Origin: CAJBVG01 sp943371235
GTDB taxonomy: Bacteria > Bacteroidota > Bacteroidia > Sphingobacteriales > Sphingobacteriaceae
Direction of reading: 5' to 3'
Length of the DNA stretch: 64,000 bases
NCBI GenBank assembly: GCA_943371235.1
Contig: CALRTZ010000004.1
Span: forward strand, 1 to 64,000
A program made the position numbers and the translations under genes. Positions within the stretch are counted from its first letter, which is position 1. Every line of letters begins with the position of its first letter. Positions 45,116 to 53,563 of the stretch are shown here, piece after piece. The notes below the pieces were generated by a model. The model was not told the origin of the DNA. It searched no databases and saw only the letters and a program-made list of their open reading frames with translations.

Positions 45116-47111
45116 TATACTAGTTATTGCAATTACAATTCAAGCTGGTTATGCACAACTAAAAGTGAAGGAGCATGTATGGCTTCCTGCAAGTCCTACT
45201 ACTAATATTCCCGACTCGTTAACAGACAATGATGCTGTTATGGTACACATGCAGCATGATATAAAAAACAATTTAGATCTTAGCGCTGGGAAAATATATA
45301 ATATCGAAAGTATACGTGTTAGAGTTAAAATTTACACACAATTTGGTTTAGAAGAATATTCAATATGCTCAATAAATAAAGGTAAATATAGCTCTATAAC
45401 TAAATTTGACGCTCGTACCATAAAACAAGATGGTCGTATTGTGGATTTAACATCTTCGGAAATTAAAATATTAGAAATTAAAGAAGACTCAGAACGAGAT
45501 GGATTTGAGAACATCAGAATTTCTATACCTGGAGTTGAAATTGGAGATGAAGTTGAAATAATATATGCACTAGAGAATGAGGGATTTATAACAGGTAGAG
45601 ATGTACATTTGTATACAGATATTCCAACACTGAAATCAGTTTTTTCTTATACTACAGACAATTCGGTGGTTACTGATTTTAGAATGTATAATGATTTACC
45701 AGATCCTGTAATTAAAAGAGCCATGAATGATGCTGTATTTACATGGACACTCACAAATTTAGAAGGCTTAGGAGATCAATATTCATCGGACTTTACAGAA
45801 TCCTTACCTTTTATAAGATTTGCTGTTCGTAAAGTAATTGTAAATGGAAGACCACTAGAGGGCTTAGCAAAATGGGGTATTTTAAATAATGATTGGGCTG
45901 AAATTTATGACAATTATGCAAATGTATATACCAATGTAAACTTTTTAGACTCTTACAAAGGAGTGAGTTACAATGGTTATATGAAAAAATTTAGAGCTGC
46001 AAATGCAAACTTAACTACCGATCAGTTGGTAGAAAAACTAGTTAATTACATCAATGATTCATTAGAAATAGTAAATACAAGTGATGAATTTACTTCCAAA
46101 TCGGCGATGTATTATATTAATACGAAAAAAATTGATGAAAAAAACATTCACAATTTAATTAAGAATTACTTATCAGAAAACAATATAAAGTTTTACATCG
46201 TTTTTGCGAGAGATCGTGTGGAAGGCAAAATGGATATTGCTTTTGCATCAGGTAATATGATTACAGATGTGTTTTATGCATCTCAAGATACTGCAGGCAA
46301 TGTAAGGTTTATTTATCCTTCAAATACTAGTAAAAAATATCATTTAGACGAATTACCATATAGAATTTTAGGAACAGAGGCCATCATGGTTTCACGCAAA
46401 ACTAACAATTCATTAAAAACAGATGTAAATAAGATTAGGATTCCCGGTTATGAAGCCAATATAAATACTAGAACTTCTATGGTTAATATTAAAGTGAATT
46501 TAGCTGGCGGTGAATCTACATTCAAAAGTAAAAATACGTTCAATGGTAGTTTTTCTAATAGATATAGAAATTATGTGTTAAACGCTTTAGAAGAAGATGA
46601 TAAAAACAAATCTCTTGCAGAAAATTTCGATATAAACGATGCTTATAAAATTGACACTTTTTCTGTAGATAAAAATGAAAATATATTTCCATATGGATTT
46701 GGTTTCAATTACCAAGGTAATGTAACTATTGGCATGCAAAAAATAGATAATACCACCTACTCTATTCCATTACAAGGTTTAATAGATCATTATACGTTAA
46801 AAACTACAGACAATAATAGGATATTAAGCTACCATTGCCCATTTAAATATATAGATACATATAAGGTTTATTTGCAATTTGATAAATCTGTAGAATTACT
46901 AGAAAATAATTTAGAGGAATTATGGGTATTTAATGCCATAGGAAATTACATGGTTAGTGTAAAAAATGTGAATGATAAAATCTTATTGGTAGAATCAAAA
47001 CTAGATTTAAGGAAAGATAAATTGAAGCCTGAGGAGTATAAAGTGTTGTATAATACGAATGAAAATATCAAAAAAACTTCACAGGCAAGGATATTATTTA
47101 AAACGCTCTAA
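45096..47111 (+). CDS. Exported DUF3857 protein with degenerate transglutaminase region
   Basis: 671 residues with a signal peptide (MKSLFTSILVIAITIQAGYA). The N-terminal DUF3857 region includes DFTESLPFIRFAVRKVIVNG, and DKNENIFPYGFGF lies late in the protein. Where its neighbour has the transglutaminase Cys, this protein has SKSAMYYINTKKIDEKN, with no Cys, and the later His and Asp are not recognisable. It is probably a catalytically dead partner of the 43295 product, made from the same transcript. The substrate and function are unknown. It converges with purF, 28 bp away. Confidence 0.88.
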   Translation: MKSLFTSILVIAITIQAGYAQLKVKEHVWLPASPTTNIPDSLTDNDAVMVHMQHDIKNNLDLSAGKIYNIESIRVRVKIYTQFGLEEYSICSINKGKYSSITKFDARTIKQDGRIVDLTSSEIKILEIKEDSERDGFENIRISIPGVEIGDEVEIIYALENEGFITGRDVHLYTDIPTLKSVFSYTTDNSVVTDFRMYNDLPDPVIKRAMNDAVFTWTLTNLEGLGDQYSSDFTESLPFIRFAVRKVIVNGRPLEGLAKWGILNNDWAEIYDNYANVYTNVNFLDSYKGVSYNGYMKKFRAANANLTTDQLVEKLVNYINDSLEIVNTSDEFTSKSAMYYINTKKIDEKNIHNLIKNYLSENNIKFYIVFARDRVEGKMDIAFASGNMITDVFYASQDTAGNVRFIYPSNTSKKYHLDELPYRILGTEAIMVSRKTNNSLKTDVNKIRIPGYEANINTRTSMVNIKVNLAGGESTFKSKNTFNGSFSNRYRNYVLNALEEDDKNKSLAENFDINDAYKIDTFSVDKNENIFPYGFGFNYQGNVTIGMQKIDNTTYSIPLQGLIDHYTLKTTDNNRILSYHCPFKYIDTYKVYLQFDKSVELLENNLEELWVFNAIGNYMVSVKNVNDKILLVESKLDLRKDKLKPEEYKVLYNTNENIKKTSQARILFKTL

Positions 47112-47139
47112 TTTTACTTTTTTGAATAAATAGTTAGTA

Positions 47140-49041
47140 TTAATAAGCGCGTTTATTATTTCCTTCCACATAATTAATAAACGCGTTATTAACTACGCGC
47201 ATACCTCCTGGTGTTGGGAAATCTCCAGAGAAATACCAATCGCCTAAATTGTCAGGACAAGCGTAATGCAAGTCTTCTAAACTTTGGTATATCACTTCTA
47301 CTTCTGCATTGATATCGTCGGGTCTTACAATTTCTGCAATCTTTTTAGAAATTTCTTCAGCCGTAAATGGTCTGTAAATATCTTTTACAAAATTTTCAAT
47401 TTCCTCTATTGGTAAAAATTGTTGTTTCTTGCAACGTTCATATACATCTTGTATCAATGCTTCTTTTCCTTGTTCTTTCAACAACTCTATAGCTGCTGTA
47501 AATGCAACAAACTCTCCCATCCTGCTCATGTCTATTCCGTAACAATCTGGATAACGAATTTGTGGTGCAGAAGAAACAATGATAATTTTTTTAGGTCCTA
47601 ATCTATCTAGGATTCTTAATATACTTTGCTTTAAAGTAGTACCCCTAACAATTGAATCATCGAGTACCACCAAATTATCTACACCTCGTTTTACAACTCC
47701 GTATGTAGTATCATACACATGGGCAACCATGTCTTTTCTATCTGCATCTTGTGTAATAAATGTGCGAAGTTTTACATCTTTCAATGTAATTTTATCTACA
47801 CGAGGCGACAAGCTTAATAACTTTTCTAATTTTTCGTTATCAAGTTCGTGTTGGTGATTAATAATTTTATCCTTTTGATAATTTCTGATGTATTTATGAA
47901 CACCCTCTACCATTCCATAATAAGCTACTTCCGCCGTATTAGGGATATATGAGAATACTGTGTTTTCGAAATCGTAATCAACCGACTTCAAAATTTTATC
48001 TACCAATAATCTACCTAATTGCTTCCGCTCTCTATAAATAGAGGCATCGTTCCCTCTAGAGAAATAGATACGTTCAAAAGAACAGGCTTTTTTCTCTACA
48101 GGTTCTTTAAACATTTGCATCGAAGTATGTCCATTCTTTTTAATTATTAAAGCATGGCCTGGTTCAACTTCTTTTATTTCATCAATTGGTATATTAAACG
48201 CAGTTTGAATAGCAGGTCTCTCTGAGGTAACCACTACCACTTCTTCATCTTCATAATAAAATGCCGGGCGAATACCTGCCGGGTCGCGCATAACAAAGGC
48301 ATCTCCATGACCAATCATTCCGCAAATGGTATACCCACCGTCCCAGTTTTTGGCAGAACGTGTTAATACATTTGCAACATCTAATTGTTCTGCAATGAGT
48401 TTCGTTATTTCAACGTTTCCATGTCCTAATGAACGATAATAATCGAATAATTTTTGATTTTCATCGTCTAAGAAATGTCCAATTTTCTCTAAAACAGTAA
48501 TCGTATCGGCTTTCTCCTTTGGATGCTGACCTAATTCATATAATTGCTCTAATAGCTCATTCACATTGGTCATATTGAAATTACCCGCTACAATTAAGTT
48601 ACGCGTAATCCAATTATTCTGACGAAGGAAAGGATGGCATTGTTCTATGTTATTCCCTCCAAAGGTTCCATATCTAAGGTGACCTAATAATAACTCGCCA
48701 GTATAAGGAGCATTATGTTTCAGCCATACAGGATCCATAAAATTTATAGGATCATTGGCTTCCACTTCAATTAAACGGTTATGTATGTGCTCGAATATTT
48801 CAGGAACCGCATTTTTACTAGTAGACCTGTGCCTAGAAATGTATCTTTCCCCAGGAGCAATGTCCAATTTAATCGTCGCCACACCAGCACCATCTTGCCC
48901 GCGGTTCTGTTGTTTCGACATCAGTAAATACAGTTTATTGAGCCCATAAAGAGCCGTGCCGTATTTTTCTTGGTAAAATGCTAAAGGTTTTTTAAGTCGG
49001 ATTAATGCGATGCCGCATTCGTGCTTAATTGAATCACTCAT
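47140..49041 (-). CDS. purF: Amidophosphoribosyltransferase PurF (long form)
   Basis: 633 residues from MSDSIKHECGIALIRLKKP. An upstream ATG would add 29 residues, most of them heptamer-array sequence, and is rejected. The glutaminase nucleophile Cys comes after a short propeptide (HE-CGI), as in PurF. The PRPP-binding motif is VVLDDSIVRGTTLKQSI, and YFSRGNDASIYRERKQLG follows the hinge. It makes 5-phosphoribosylamine, the first step of purine synthesis. At 633 residues it is longer than the about 500 of classical PurF, including an inserted helical region near residues 390-430. TATATTTG (49067-49060) gives an 18-nt leader. Confidence 0.93.
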   Translation of the reverse strand: MSDSIKHECGIALIRLKKPLAFYQEKYGTALYGLNKLYLLMSKQQNRGQDGAGVATIKLDIAPGERYISRHRSTSKNAVPEIFEHIHNRLIEVEANDPINFMDPVWLKHNAPYTGELLLGHLRYGTFGGNNIEQCHPFLRQNNWITRNLIVAGNFNMTNVNELLEQLYELGQHPKEKADTITVLEKIGHFLDDENQKLFDYYRSLGHGNVEITKLIAEQLDVANVLTRSAKNWDGGYTICGMIGHGDAFVMRDPAGIRPAFYYEDEEVVVVTSERPAIQTAFNIPIDEIKEVEPGHALIIKKNGHTSMQMFKEPVEKKACSFERIYFSRGNDASIYRERKQLGRLLVDKILKSVDYDFENTVFSYIPNTAEVAYYGMVEGVHKYIRNYQKDKIINHQHELDNEKLEKLLSLSPRVDKITLKDVKLRTFITQDADRKDMVAHVYDTTYGVVKRGVDNLVVLDDSIVRGTTLKQSILRILDRLGPKKIIIVSSAPQIRYPDCYGIDMSRMGEFVAFTAAIELLKEQGKEALIQDVYERCKKQQFLPIEEIENFVKDIYRPFTAEEISKKIAEIVRPDDINAEVEVIYQSLEDLHYACPDNLGDWYFSGDFPTPGGMRVVNNAFINYVEGNNKRAY

Positions 49042-49072
49042 GGATGTGTCACTAAGGCACAAATATACGAAA

Positions 49073-49110
49073 TGAATTGTGAATTGTGAATTGTGAAATA
49101 TGAATTGTGC
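49073..49110 (+). repeat. Heptamer array TTGTGAA upstream of purF
   Basis: Four to five TTGTGAA units reading outward from purF, between its -7 element and the next array. Confidence 0.85.
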
Positions 49111-49126
49111 GGCATTAACTCCATGC

Positions 49127-49162
49127 ACCTTGCTACCAGCTCTTTGCTAACAGCTACCAGCT
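49127..49162 (-). repeat. Heptamer array TGCTACC/AGCTCTT after the lipoprotein gene
   Basis: Five units of TGCTACC, AGCTCTT, TGCTAAC, AGCTACC. Outward from the lipoprotein gene it reads AGCTGGTAGC. It lies just beyond that gene's terminator. Confidence 0.8.
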
Positions 49163-49202
49163 AAAAAAAAATCCCCCTTGATTGCTCAAGGGGGATTTTT
49201 TA
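49163..49202 (-). terminator. Strong rho-independent terminator of the lipoprotein gene
   Basis: A perfect 11-bp stem ATCCCCCTTGA/TCAAGGGGGAT with a 4-nt loop. Minus-strand reading continues with nine Ts; a T-run also follows on the plus strand, so it may act both ways. Confidence 0.93.
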
Positions 49203-49217
49203 GTATTCTTTCTAATG

Positions 49218-49787
49218 TTATAATGAAAGTCCGACTTTAATTGTCATTGTTGATTTAATGTACATCGTATCAGTAGTTGGGTTGAATAATCTACCTTCTA
49301 AAGCAATTCTGAATTGAGGTTTTGCTACAAATGGTAACAAATCAAAATTAGCAGTATCGTTAGGGAAAACAATAGGATTAATGTTTCTAAAGCTTGCAGC
49401 CATAGTTGCAGAATCTATTGATTGTAATCCAGCGAAATTACCAGTTAACTCAGCAACGTTAACACCAATACTTTTAATATTATTGAAGTTTAGTGAACTT
49501 TGAGTGACACCATTAACATCTGTTAACGCAAGAGTTAAACCACTAAATATCATTTGATTAACATCATCTCTAGTAGCGCCATTTGCAGTTAACAAACTGT
49601 CTAAATTAGACTCTACTGTGTCAACTCTAGATAAAACAGTAGATGAAAGAGGTGGTATTTTGTAATCAGCGGTTTGTGTAAATGGAACATCAATTTCAAT
49701 ACCATTATCGCCTTCACAAGCTGCAAAAAAAGTAGCACTTGCAAGTAAACTAGATACCATGAGGGTTCTAAATAAATTCTTTTTCAT
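49218..49787 (-). CDS. Putative lipoprotein of unknown function
   Basis: 189 residues. The signal sequence MKKNLFRTLMVSSLLASATFFAAC ends in a lipobox-like FAAC, so the mature protein should start at the lipidated Cys. The rest is a beta-rich domain without a recognised motif (MYIKSTMTIKVGLSL at the end). Several segments (DSLLTANGATRDDVNQMI; TDVNGVTQSSLNFNNIKSIGVN) suggest an outer-membrane-associated beta sandwich. A TATCTTTG element (minus strand, 49826-49819) gives a 31-nt leader. It has its own terminator, so it is monocistronic. Its function is unknown. Confidence 0.78.
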   Translation of the reverse strand: MKKNLFRTLMVSSLLASATFFAACEGDNGIEIDVPFTQTADYKIPPLSSTVLSRVDTVESNLDSLLTANGATRDDVNQMIFSGLTLALTDVNGVTQSSLNFNNIKSIGVNVAELTGNFAGLQSIDSATMAASFRNINPIVFPNDTANFDLLPFVAKPQFRIALEGRLFNPTTDTMYIKSTMTIKVGLSL

Positions 49788-49931
49788 AATAATTTAATTT
49801 TGTTAGTTGATTTTGACACAAAGATAAATATTTTATTTCAATAATATAATATAATATGAATTCTACTAAACATCTATACTTGTGAATTTTACATACTAAA
49901 ACCATGCCAATTAAACCATTTTTTTAATAAT

Positions 49932-49963
49932 TTTGATAATAAAGCGAATTTTGCATATAATTG
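49932..49963 (+). promoter_or_regulatory. Sigma-A promoter of the CAT-anticodon tRNA
   Basis: TTTG (49932-49935), 20 bases, then TATAATTG (49956-49963), which matches TAnnTTTG at all but one position. It lies 14 bp ahead of the tRNA. Confidence 0.6.
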
Positions 49964-49976
49964 CAGCCGATTTAAG

Positions 49977-50050
49977 GGGCCCATAGCTCAGCTGGTTAGA
50001 GTAGGAGACTCATAATCTTTTGGTCGAAGGTTCGAGTCCTTCTGGGCCCA
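49977..50050 (+). tRNA. tRNA with CAT anticodon (Met elongator or Ile2)
   Basis: 74 nt. The acceptor GGGCCCA pairs with TGGGCCC and the discriminator is A. The anticodon loop CTCATAA carries anticodon CAT on a stem with two G-T pairs. The T arm GAAGGTTCGAGTCCTTC is regular. CCA is not encoded. GACTCATAATC with the nearby TTGGTCG is reminiscent of tRNA-Ile2, whose C34 is modified to lysidine; elongator Met is the alternative. The initiator is unlikely because the acceptor's first pair is intact. Confidence 0.88.
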
Positions 50051-50051
50051 C

Positions 50052-50085
50052 AATTCCTCGCTTTTAGCGGGGAATTTTTATTTTT
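50052..50085 (+). terminator. Terminator after the CAT tRNA
   Basis: A 10-bp stem AATTCCTCGC/GCGGGGAATT containing one G-T pair and a 5-nt loop, then T-runs. It ends six bases before the HAD start codon. Confidence 0.85.
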
Positions 50086-50090
50086 ACAGC

Positions 50091-50711
50091 ATGATAAAAA
50101 ACATCATTTTCGATTATGGCAATGTAATTTTCGACATCGACCATCAATTAACCATTAATGCCTTTAAAAATTTAGGCCTACAAAATGACAGTGCTTTTTT
50201 TGGACACTTACAACAAAATCCTTTATTCGATCAGTTCGAAATGGGTAAAATCAGCCCAAAAGAGTTCCGAAATGCAATAAGAGAAATTACTCAACATAAT
50301 TTTAGCGATGCAGCCATAGATGAAGCTTGGAACATCCTCCTACTTGGCATACGACCAGGTTACCTTGAGTTTTTATCAGAAATAAAAACAAATTATAGAA
50401 GCTTTTTATTGAGCAACAACAACGAAATACATTATAACTGGATCAATAACTATCTGCAAGAAACATTCAACATTCCGAATATGAGTGCCTATTTTGAACA
50501 CGATTATTATTCGCACTTAATGGGAATGCGCAAACCCAATGCCGATATTTTTGAGTTTGTAATAACTAAACATCAGTTAAACCCCCATGAAACCTTGTTT
50601 ATTGACGATAGCCCACAACACTTAGAAACTGCTAAAAAGCTTGGCCTGCACACACATTTAATGTTGCGTACAGAAGATCTAAGAAGCCTAGTCCCAACAT
50701 TGTTAATTTAA
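50091..50711 (+). CDS. HAD-superfamily phosphatase (YihX-like)
   Basis: 206 residues. Motif I is IIFDYGNVIFDID, with the nucleophile Asp at residue 8, and the helical cap follows. Motif II is LLSNNNEIH, the lysine motif lies in MGMRKPNADIFEF, and the acidic motif is LFIDDSPQHLE. This is the class IA haloacid dehalogenase arrangement, closest to YihX-like sugar-phosphate phosphatases. The substrate is unknown. It starts immediately beyond the tRNA terminator, so it probably depends on read-through or on a promoter that overlaps the tRNA. Confidence 0.9.
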   Translation: MIKNIIFDYGNVIFDIDHQLTINAFKNLGLQNDSAFFGHLQQNPLFDQFEMGKISPKEFRNAIREITQHNFSDAAIDEAWNILLLGIRPGYLEFLSEIKTNYRSFLLSNNNEIHYNWINNYLQETFNIPNMSAYFEHDYYSHLMGMRKPNADIFEFVITKHQLNPHETLFIDDSPQHLETAKKLGLHTHLMLRTEDLRSLVPTLLI

Positions 50712-50783
50712 TTTACAATAACATGACAATGTAAGTCCATCATTCCTTTTTAAATCAATATTTTTAACGAAAAAAATAATAAA

Positions 50784-51833
50784 ATGAGAAAAATCGCAAC
50801 ACTCCTTTTACTTAGCATTACAACCTTTTACTCGGCTTACGCTCAAGAAGAAAAACACTTAAAAAATTTAACCCAATTAACGTTTGGTGGCGACAATGCC
50901 GAGGCATATTTTAGTTTTGATAACAAACATTTAAGTTTTCAATCAAATAATAAAAAATGGGGAGTACAATGTGATCAAATTTTTTCGCTAGACATAAGCA
51001 AAGCTTCAAAAGACTCTACTTATACCCCACCGATGATCTCTACAGGAAAAGGTCGTACAACCTGCTCTTATTTTTTAGCAGATAATAAACATATATTATA
51101 CGCATCTACACATGGAGAGATGAACGAATGCCCTCCTCCCCCAGCTCCTCGAGCAGATAGAAAATATTTATGGCAAATATCTCCTGAATATGATATTTAC
51201 ATTGCTGATTTAAAAGGAAACATTACAAAAAAACTTACCAGTGAACCAGGTTATGATGCAGAGGCAACGGTTTCTCCGGATGGTAAAACCTTAGTATTTA
51301 CATCAACTCGCACAGGCGATTTAGAATTGTTTACCATGAATATAGATGGTACTAACGTTAAACAAATTACCAATGGTTTAGGATATGATGGTGGTGCGTT
51401 CTTCTCTCCAGATGGCAAGAAAATTGTATTCCGTGCATCCCGCCCTACTTCAGAAGCTGATGTGAAAGAATATAAAGAATTATTGAAAGAAGGATTAGTG
51501 GCTCCTACAAACATGGAAATTTATACATGTAATATCGATGGCAGCGGACTCACACAAATTACAAAATTAGGCAAAGCCAATTGGGCCCCTTTCTTTACAC
51601 CTAATGGTAAAAAAATTATATTTTCATCAAACCATCATTCAGAACGTGGTTACGATTTTCAATTGTATTTAATAAATATTGATGGTTCAGGTTTGGAAAG
51701 AGTAACAAATGCGAGTATCTTTAATGCATTCCCAATGTTTTCGCCTGATGGGAAAAAGCTAGTTTTCTCTTCTAACAGAAACAATGGCGGGACTAGGGAT
51801 ACGAATTTGTTTATAGCAGACTGGAAAGAATAG
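50784..51833 (+). CDS. Exported TolB-like beta-propeller protein
   Basis: 349 residues with a signal peptide (MRKIATLLLLSITTFYSAYAQ). At least four PD40/WD40-like repeats have the TolB form: YDAEATVSPDGKTLVFTSTRTGDLELFTMNIDGTNVKQIT, then YDGGAFFSPDGKKIVFRASRP, NWAPFFTPNGKKIIFSS and NAFPMFSPDGKKLVFSSNR. The propeller should lie in the periplasm or on the surface and may bind other proteins. It is separated from the M28 gene by two repeat arrays. No Pal or Tol genes are adjacent, so it is not classical TolB. Confidence 0.92.
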   Translation: MRKIATLLLLSITTFYSAYAQEEKHLKNLTQLTFGGDNAEAYFSFDNKHLSFQSNNKKWGVQCDQIFSLDISKASKDSTYTPPMISTGKGRTTCSYFLADNKHILYASTHGEMNECPPPPAPRADRKYLWQISPEYDIYIADLKGNITKKLTSEPGYDAEATVSPDGKTLVFTSTRTGDLELFTMNIDGTNVKQITNGLGYDGGAFFSPDGKKIVFRASRPTSEADVKEYKELLKEGLVAPTNMEIYTCNIDGSGLTQITKLGKANWAPFFTPNGKKIIFSSNHHSERGYDFQLYLINIDGSGLERVTNASIFNAFPMFSPDGKKLVFSSNRNNGGTRDTNLFIADWKE

Positions 51834-51835
51834 TA

Positions 51836-51858
51836 TCGAGTAGCGGGTAGCGAGTAAT
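51836..51858 (+). repeat. Heptamer array TAGCGAG/TAGCGGG
   Basis: Three heptamers beginning at the propeller gene's stop codon and reading outward. Confidence 0.7.
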
Positions 51859-51879
51859 GCCAATATTTGCAATTTGACA

Positions 51880-51920
51880 GAATAACTTAATAACCTTATA
51901 ACTTAATAACCCAATAACTA
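51880..51920 (-). repeat. Octamer array AATAACTT before the M28 gene
   Basis: Five units AATAACTT/AATAACCT/AATAACCC. Outward from the M28 gene it reads AAGTTATT. Confidence 0.85.
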
Positions 51921-51927
51921 TAAAACA

Positions 51928-53163
51928 ATGAAGAATCTATACATCCTTATATTCATCTTACTTACTAACGTGGCGTTTGCGCAAACGGATTTTAAACGTA
52001 TTGAAAAGGATATTAATTACTTAAGTTCGGATAAGTTAAAGGGTAGATTCCCTGGTACGAAGCAAGAATTAAAAGCAGCGGATTATATCATCAAGAGCTT
52101 TAAAAAATCGGGCTTAAAGCCAAAAGCAGATGAAAATTCTTATTTACAAGCATTTCCTTTTAAAGTAAGTAAAAACCCACATGCTACTGATGATGAAATG
52201 GTATCAAAAGGCTATGCACATAATGTGGTAGGATATTTAGATAATGGAGCAAAATATACCATCGTTATTGGTGCACATTATGACCATTTAGGATTAGGCT
52301 TAGGTGGTAATTCATTAGATGCTAACCCGGAAAATAAAATACACAATGGTGCCGACGATAATGCATCTGGTACTGCAGGTGTTATGGAATTGGCTCGTTA
52401 TTTTGCAACTAACAATATAAAAGAAAATCATAACTTTTTGTTCATTTGTTTTTCTGCAGAAGAAGAAGGCTTGTTGGGTTCAAAATACTTTACCAATAAT
52501 CCTACCATCGTATTAAATGATATTTCATTTATGATAAACATGGACATGATTGGTAGGTTAAATGATTCAACAAAAAAAATAATCATTTCGGGTGTTGGCA
52601 CAAGCCCAACATGGAGCAATGTATTGGCCAATCATCAAAATAATATAATAAAATACAAAGCAGATAGTGCCGGCATGGGACCATCAGATCATGCATCATT
52701 TTACTTAAAAAACATTCCTGCATTACACTTTTATACAGGCACACATACAGATTACCATAAACCAAGTGACGATGCTCATAAAATCAACAACCTTGGAGAA
52801 GCTTATGTATTAAACTTTATTGTAAACCTTGTAAACGATGCTGATAAAATTGAGAAGTTAGCATTTACTCCCACTAAAACTAATAACGCATCTTCAAGCT
52901 CTACAAGTTTCAAAGTAACCCTTGGGGTAATTCCTGATTATGCTTTTGATGGTAAAGGATTACGTTTAGATGGGGTGAGCGAGGGCAAAGCGGCTCAAAA
53001 AGCCGGACTAAAGCAAGGAGATGTGATTACTATGATGGATGATTTAGCTATTGAAAACATACAAGATTACATGAAAGGATTAAGTAAATTTTCTAAAGGA
53101 CAAACTGTTCAAATAAAAGTAAATCGCGATGGTAAAGAGCTAATTTTACCCGCTACTTTTTAA
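51928..53163 (+). CDS. Exported M28 zinc aminopeptidase with PDZ domain
   Basis: 411 residues with a signal peptide (MKNLYILIFILLTNVAFAQ). The zinc ligands of M28 are visible: GAHYDHLG, HNGADDNASGTAGVMELAR, SAEEEGLLGSKYF (catalytic Glu and metal ligand), MDMIGR and THTDYHKPSDD. The last about 85 residues form a PDZ-like domain (SEGKAAQKAGLKQGDVITMMDD). It should trim peptides in the periplasm or outside the cell. Its leader overlaps an octamer array. Confidence 0.94.
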   Translation: MKNLYILIFILLTNVAFAQTDFKRIEKDINYLSSDKLKGRFPGTKQELKAADYIIKSFKKSGLKPKADENSYLQAFPFKVSKNPHATDDEMVSKGYAHNVVGYLDNGAKYTIVIGAHYDHLGLGLGGNSLDANPENKIHNGADDNASGTAGVMELARYFATNNIKENHNFLFICFSAEEEGLLGSKYFTNNPTIVLNDISFMINMDMIGRLNDSTKKIIISGVGTSPTWSNVLANHQNNIIKYKADSAGMGPSDHASFYLKNIPALHFYTGTHTDYHKPSDDAHKINNLGEAYVLNFIVNLVNDADKIEKLAFTPTKTNNASSSSTSFKVTLGVIPDYAFDGKGLRLDGVSEGKAAQKAGLKQGDVITMMDDLAIENIQDYMKGLSKFSKGQTVQIKVNRDGKELILPATF

Positions 53164-53212
53164 TTCGAATTTTCGAAACATATTATTACCTTTATATAAC
53201 TAACCTGAACCA

Positions 53213-53563
53213 ATGGCTATTTTTGATATAAACAAGGTACTAAGTATTGTGGACAATGATAAGGGCATGGCAAAAACTTTGCTTGAAATGACTGTAGACT
53301 TGGGCTCTGTTGATATGCTTGAAATGAGAAAGCTTGCTAATGATCAAGAATATGTTGCAGCCGGTAAAGTTGCACATAAACTTAAATCAAGTACGGCCAC
53401 TCTAGGTTTTCATGATGTTTCTGATTTAATGAAAGACTTGGAACATTATTCTAAAACGGAGGTTGAGCATACTATTTTTGAAGAGAAGTTGAGTAATTTA
53501 GAATCTGTTACAAATGAGTTATTTGAATTTATTCGTCAGGCTCTAGCTTCCGAACTCAAATAA
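53213..53563 (+). CDS. Orphan Hpt-domain phosphotransfer protein
   Basis: 116 residues, a single Hpt domain. The phospho-accepting His is in AGKVAHKLKSSTATLGF, the usual H-K-L-K-G/S-S motif, near residue 57. There is no kinase or receiver fused. It probably relays phosphate between a hybrid kinase and a receiver such as the one at 9612. The gene ends 28 bp inside the 3' end of the converging NAD-binding gene, so the two messages overlap antisense. Confidence 0.9.
   Translation: MAIFDINKVLSIVDNDKGMAKTLLEMTVDLGSVDMLEMRKLANDQEYVAAGKVAHKLKSSTATLGFHDVSDLMKDLEHYSKTEVEHTIFEEKLSNLESVTNELFEFIRQALASELK

Noticed and set aside
49042..49128. Longer start of PurF
   Set aside because: The added residues are translated heptamer array and would bury the N-terminal catalytic Cys.
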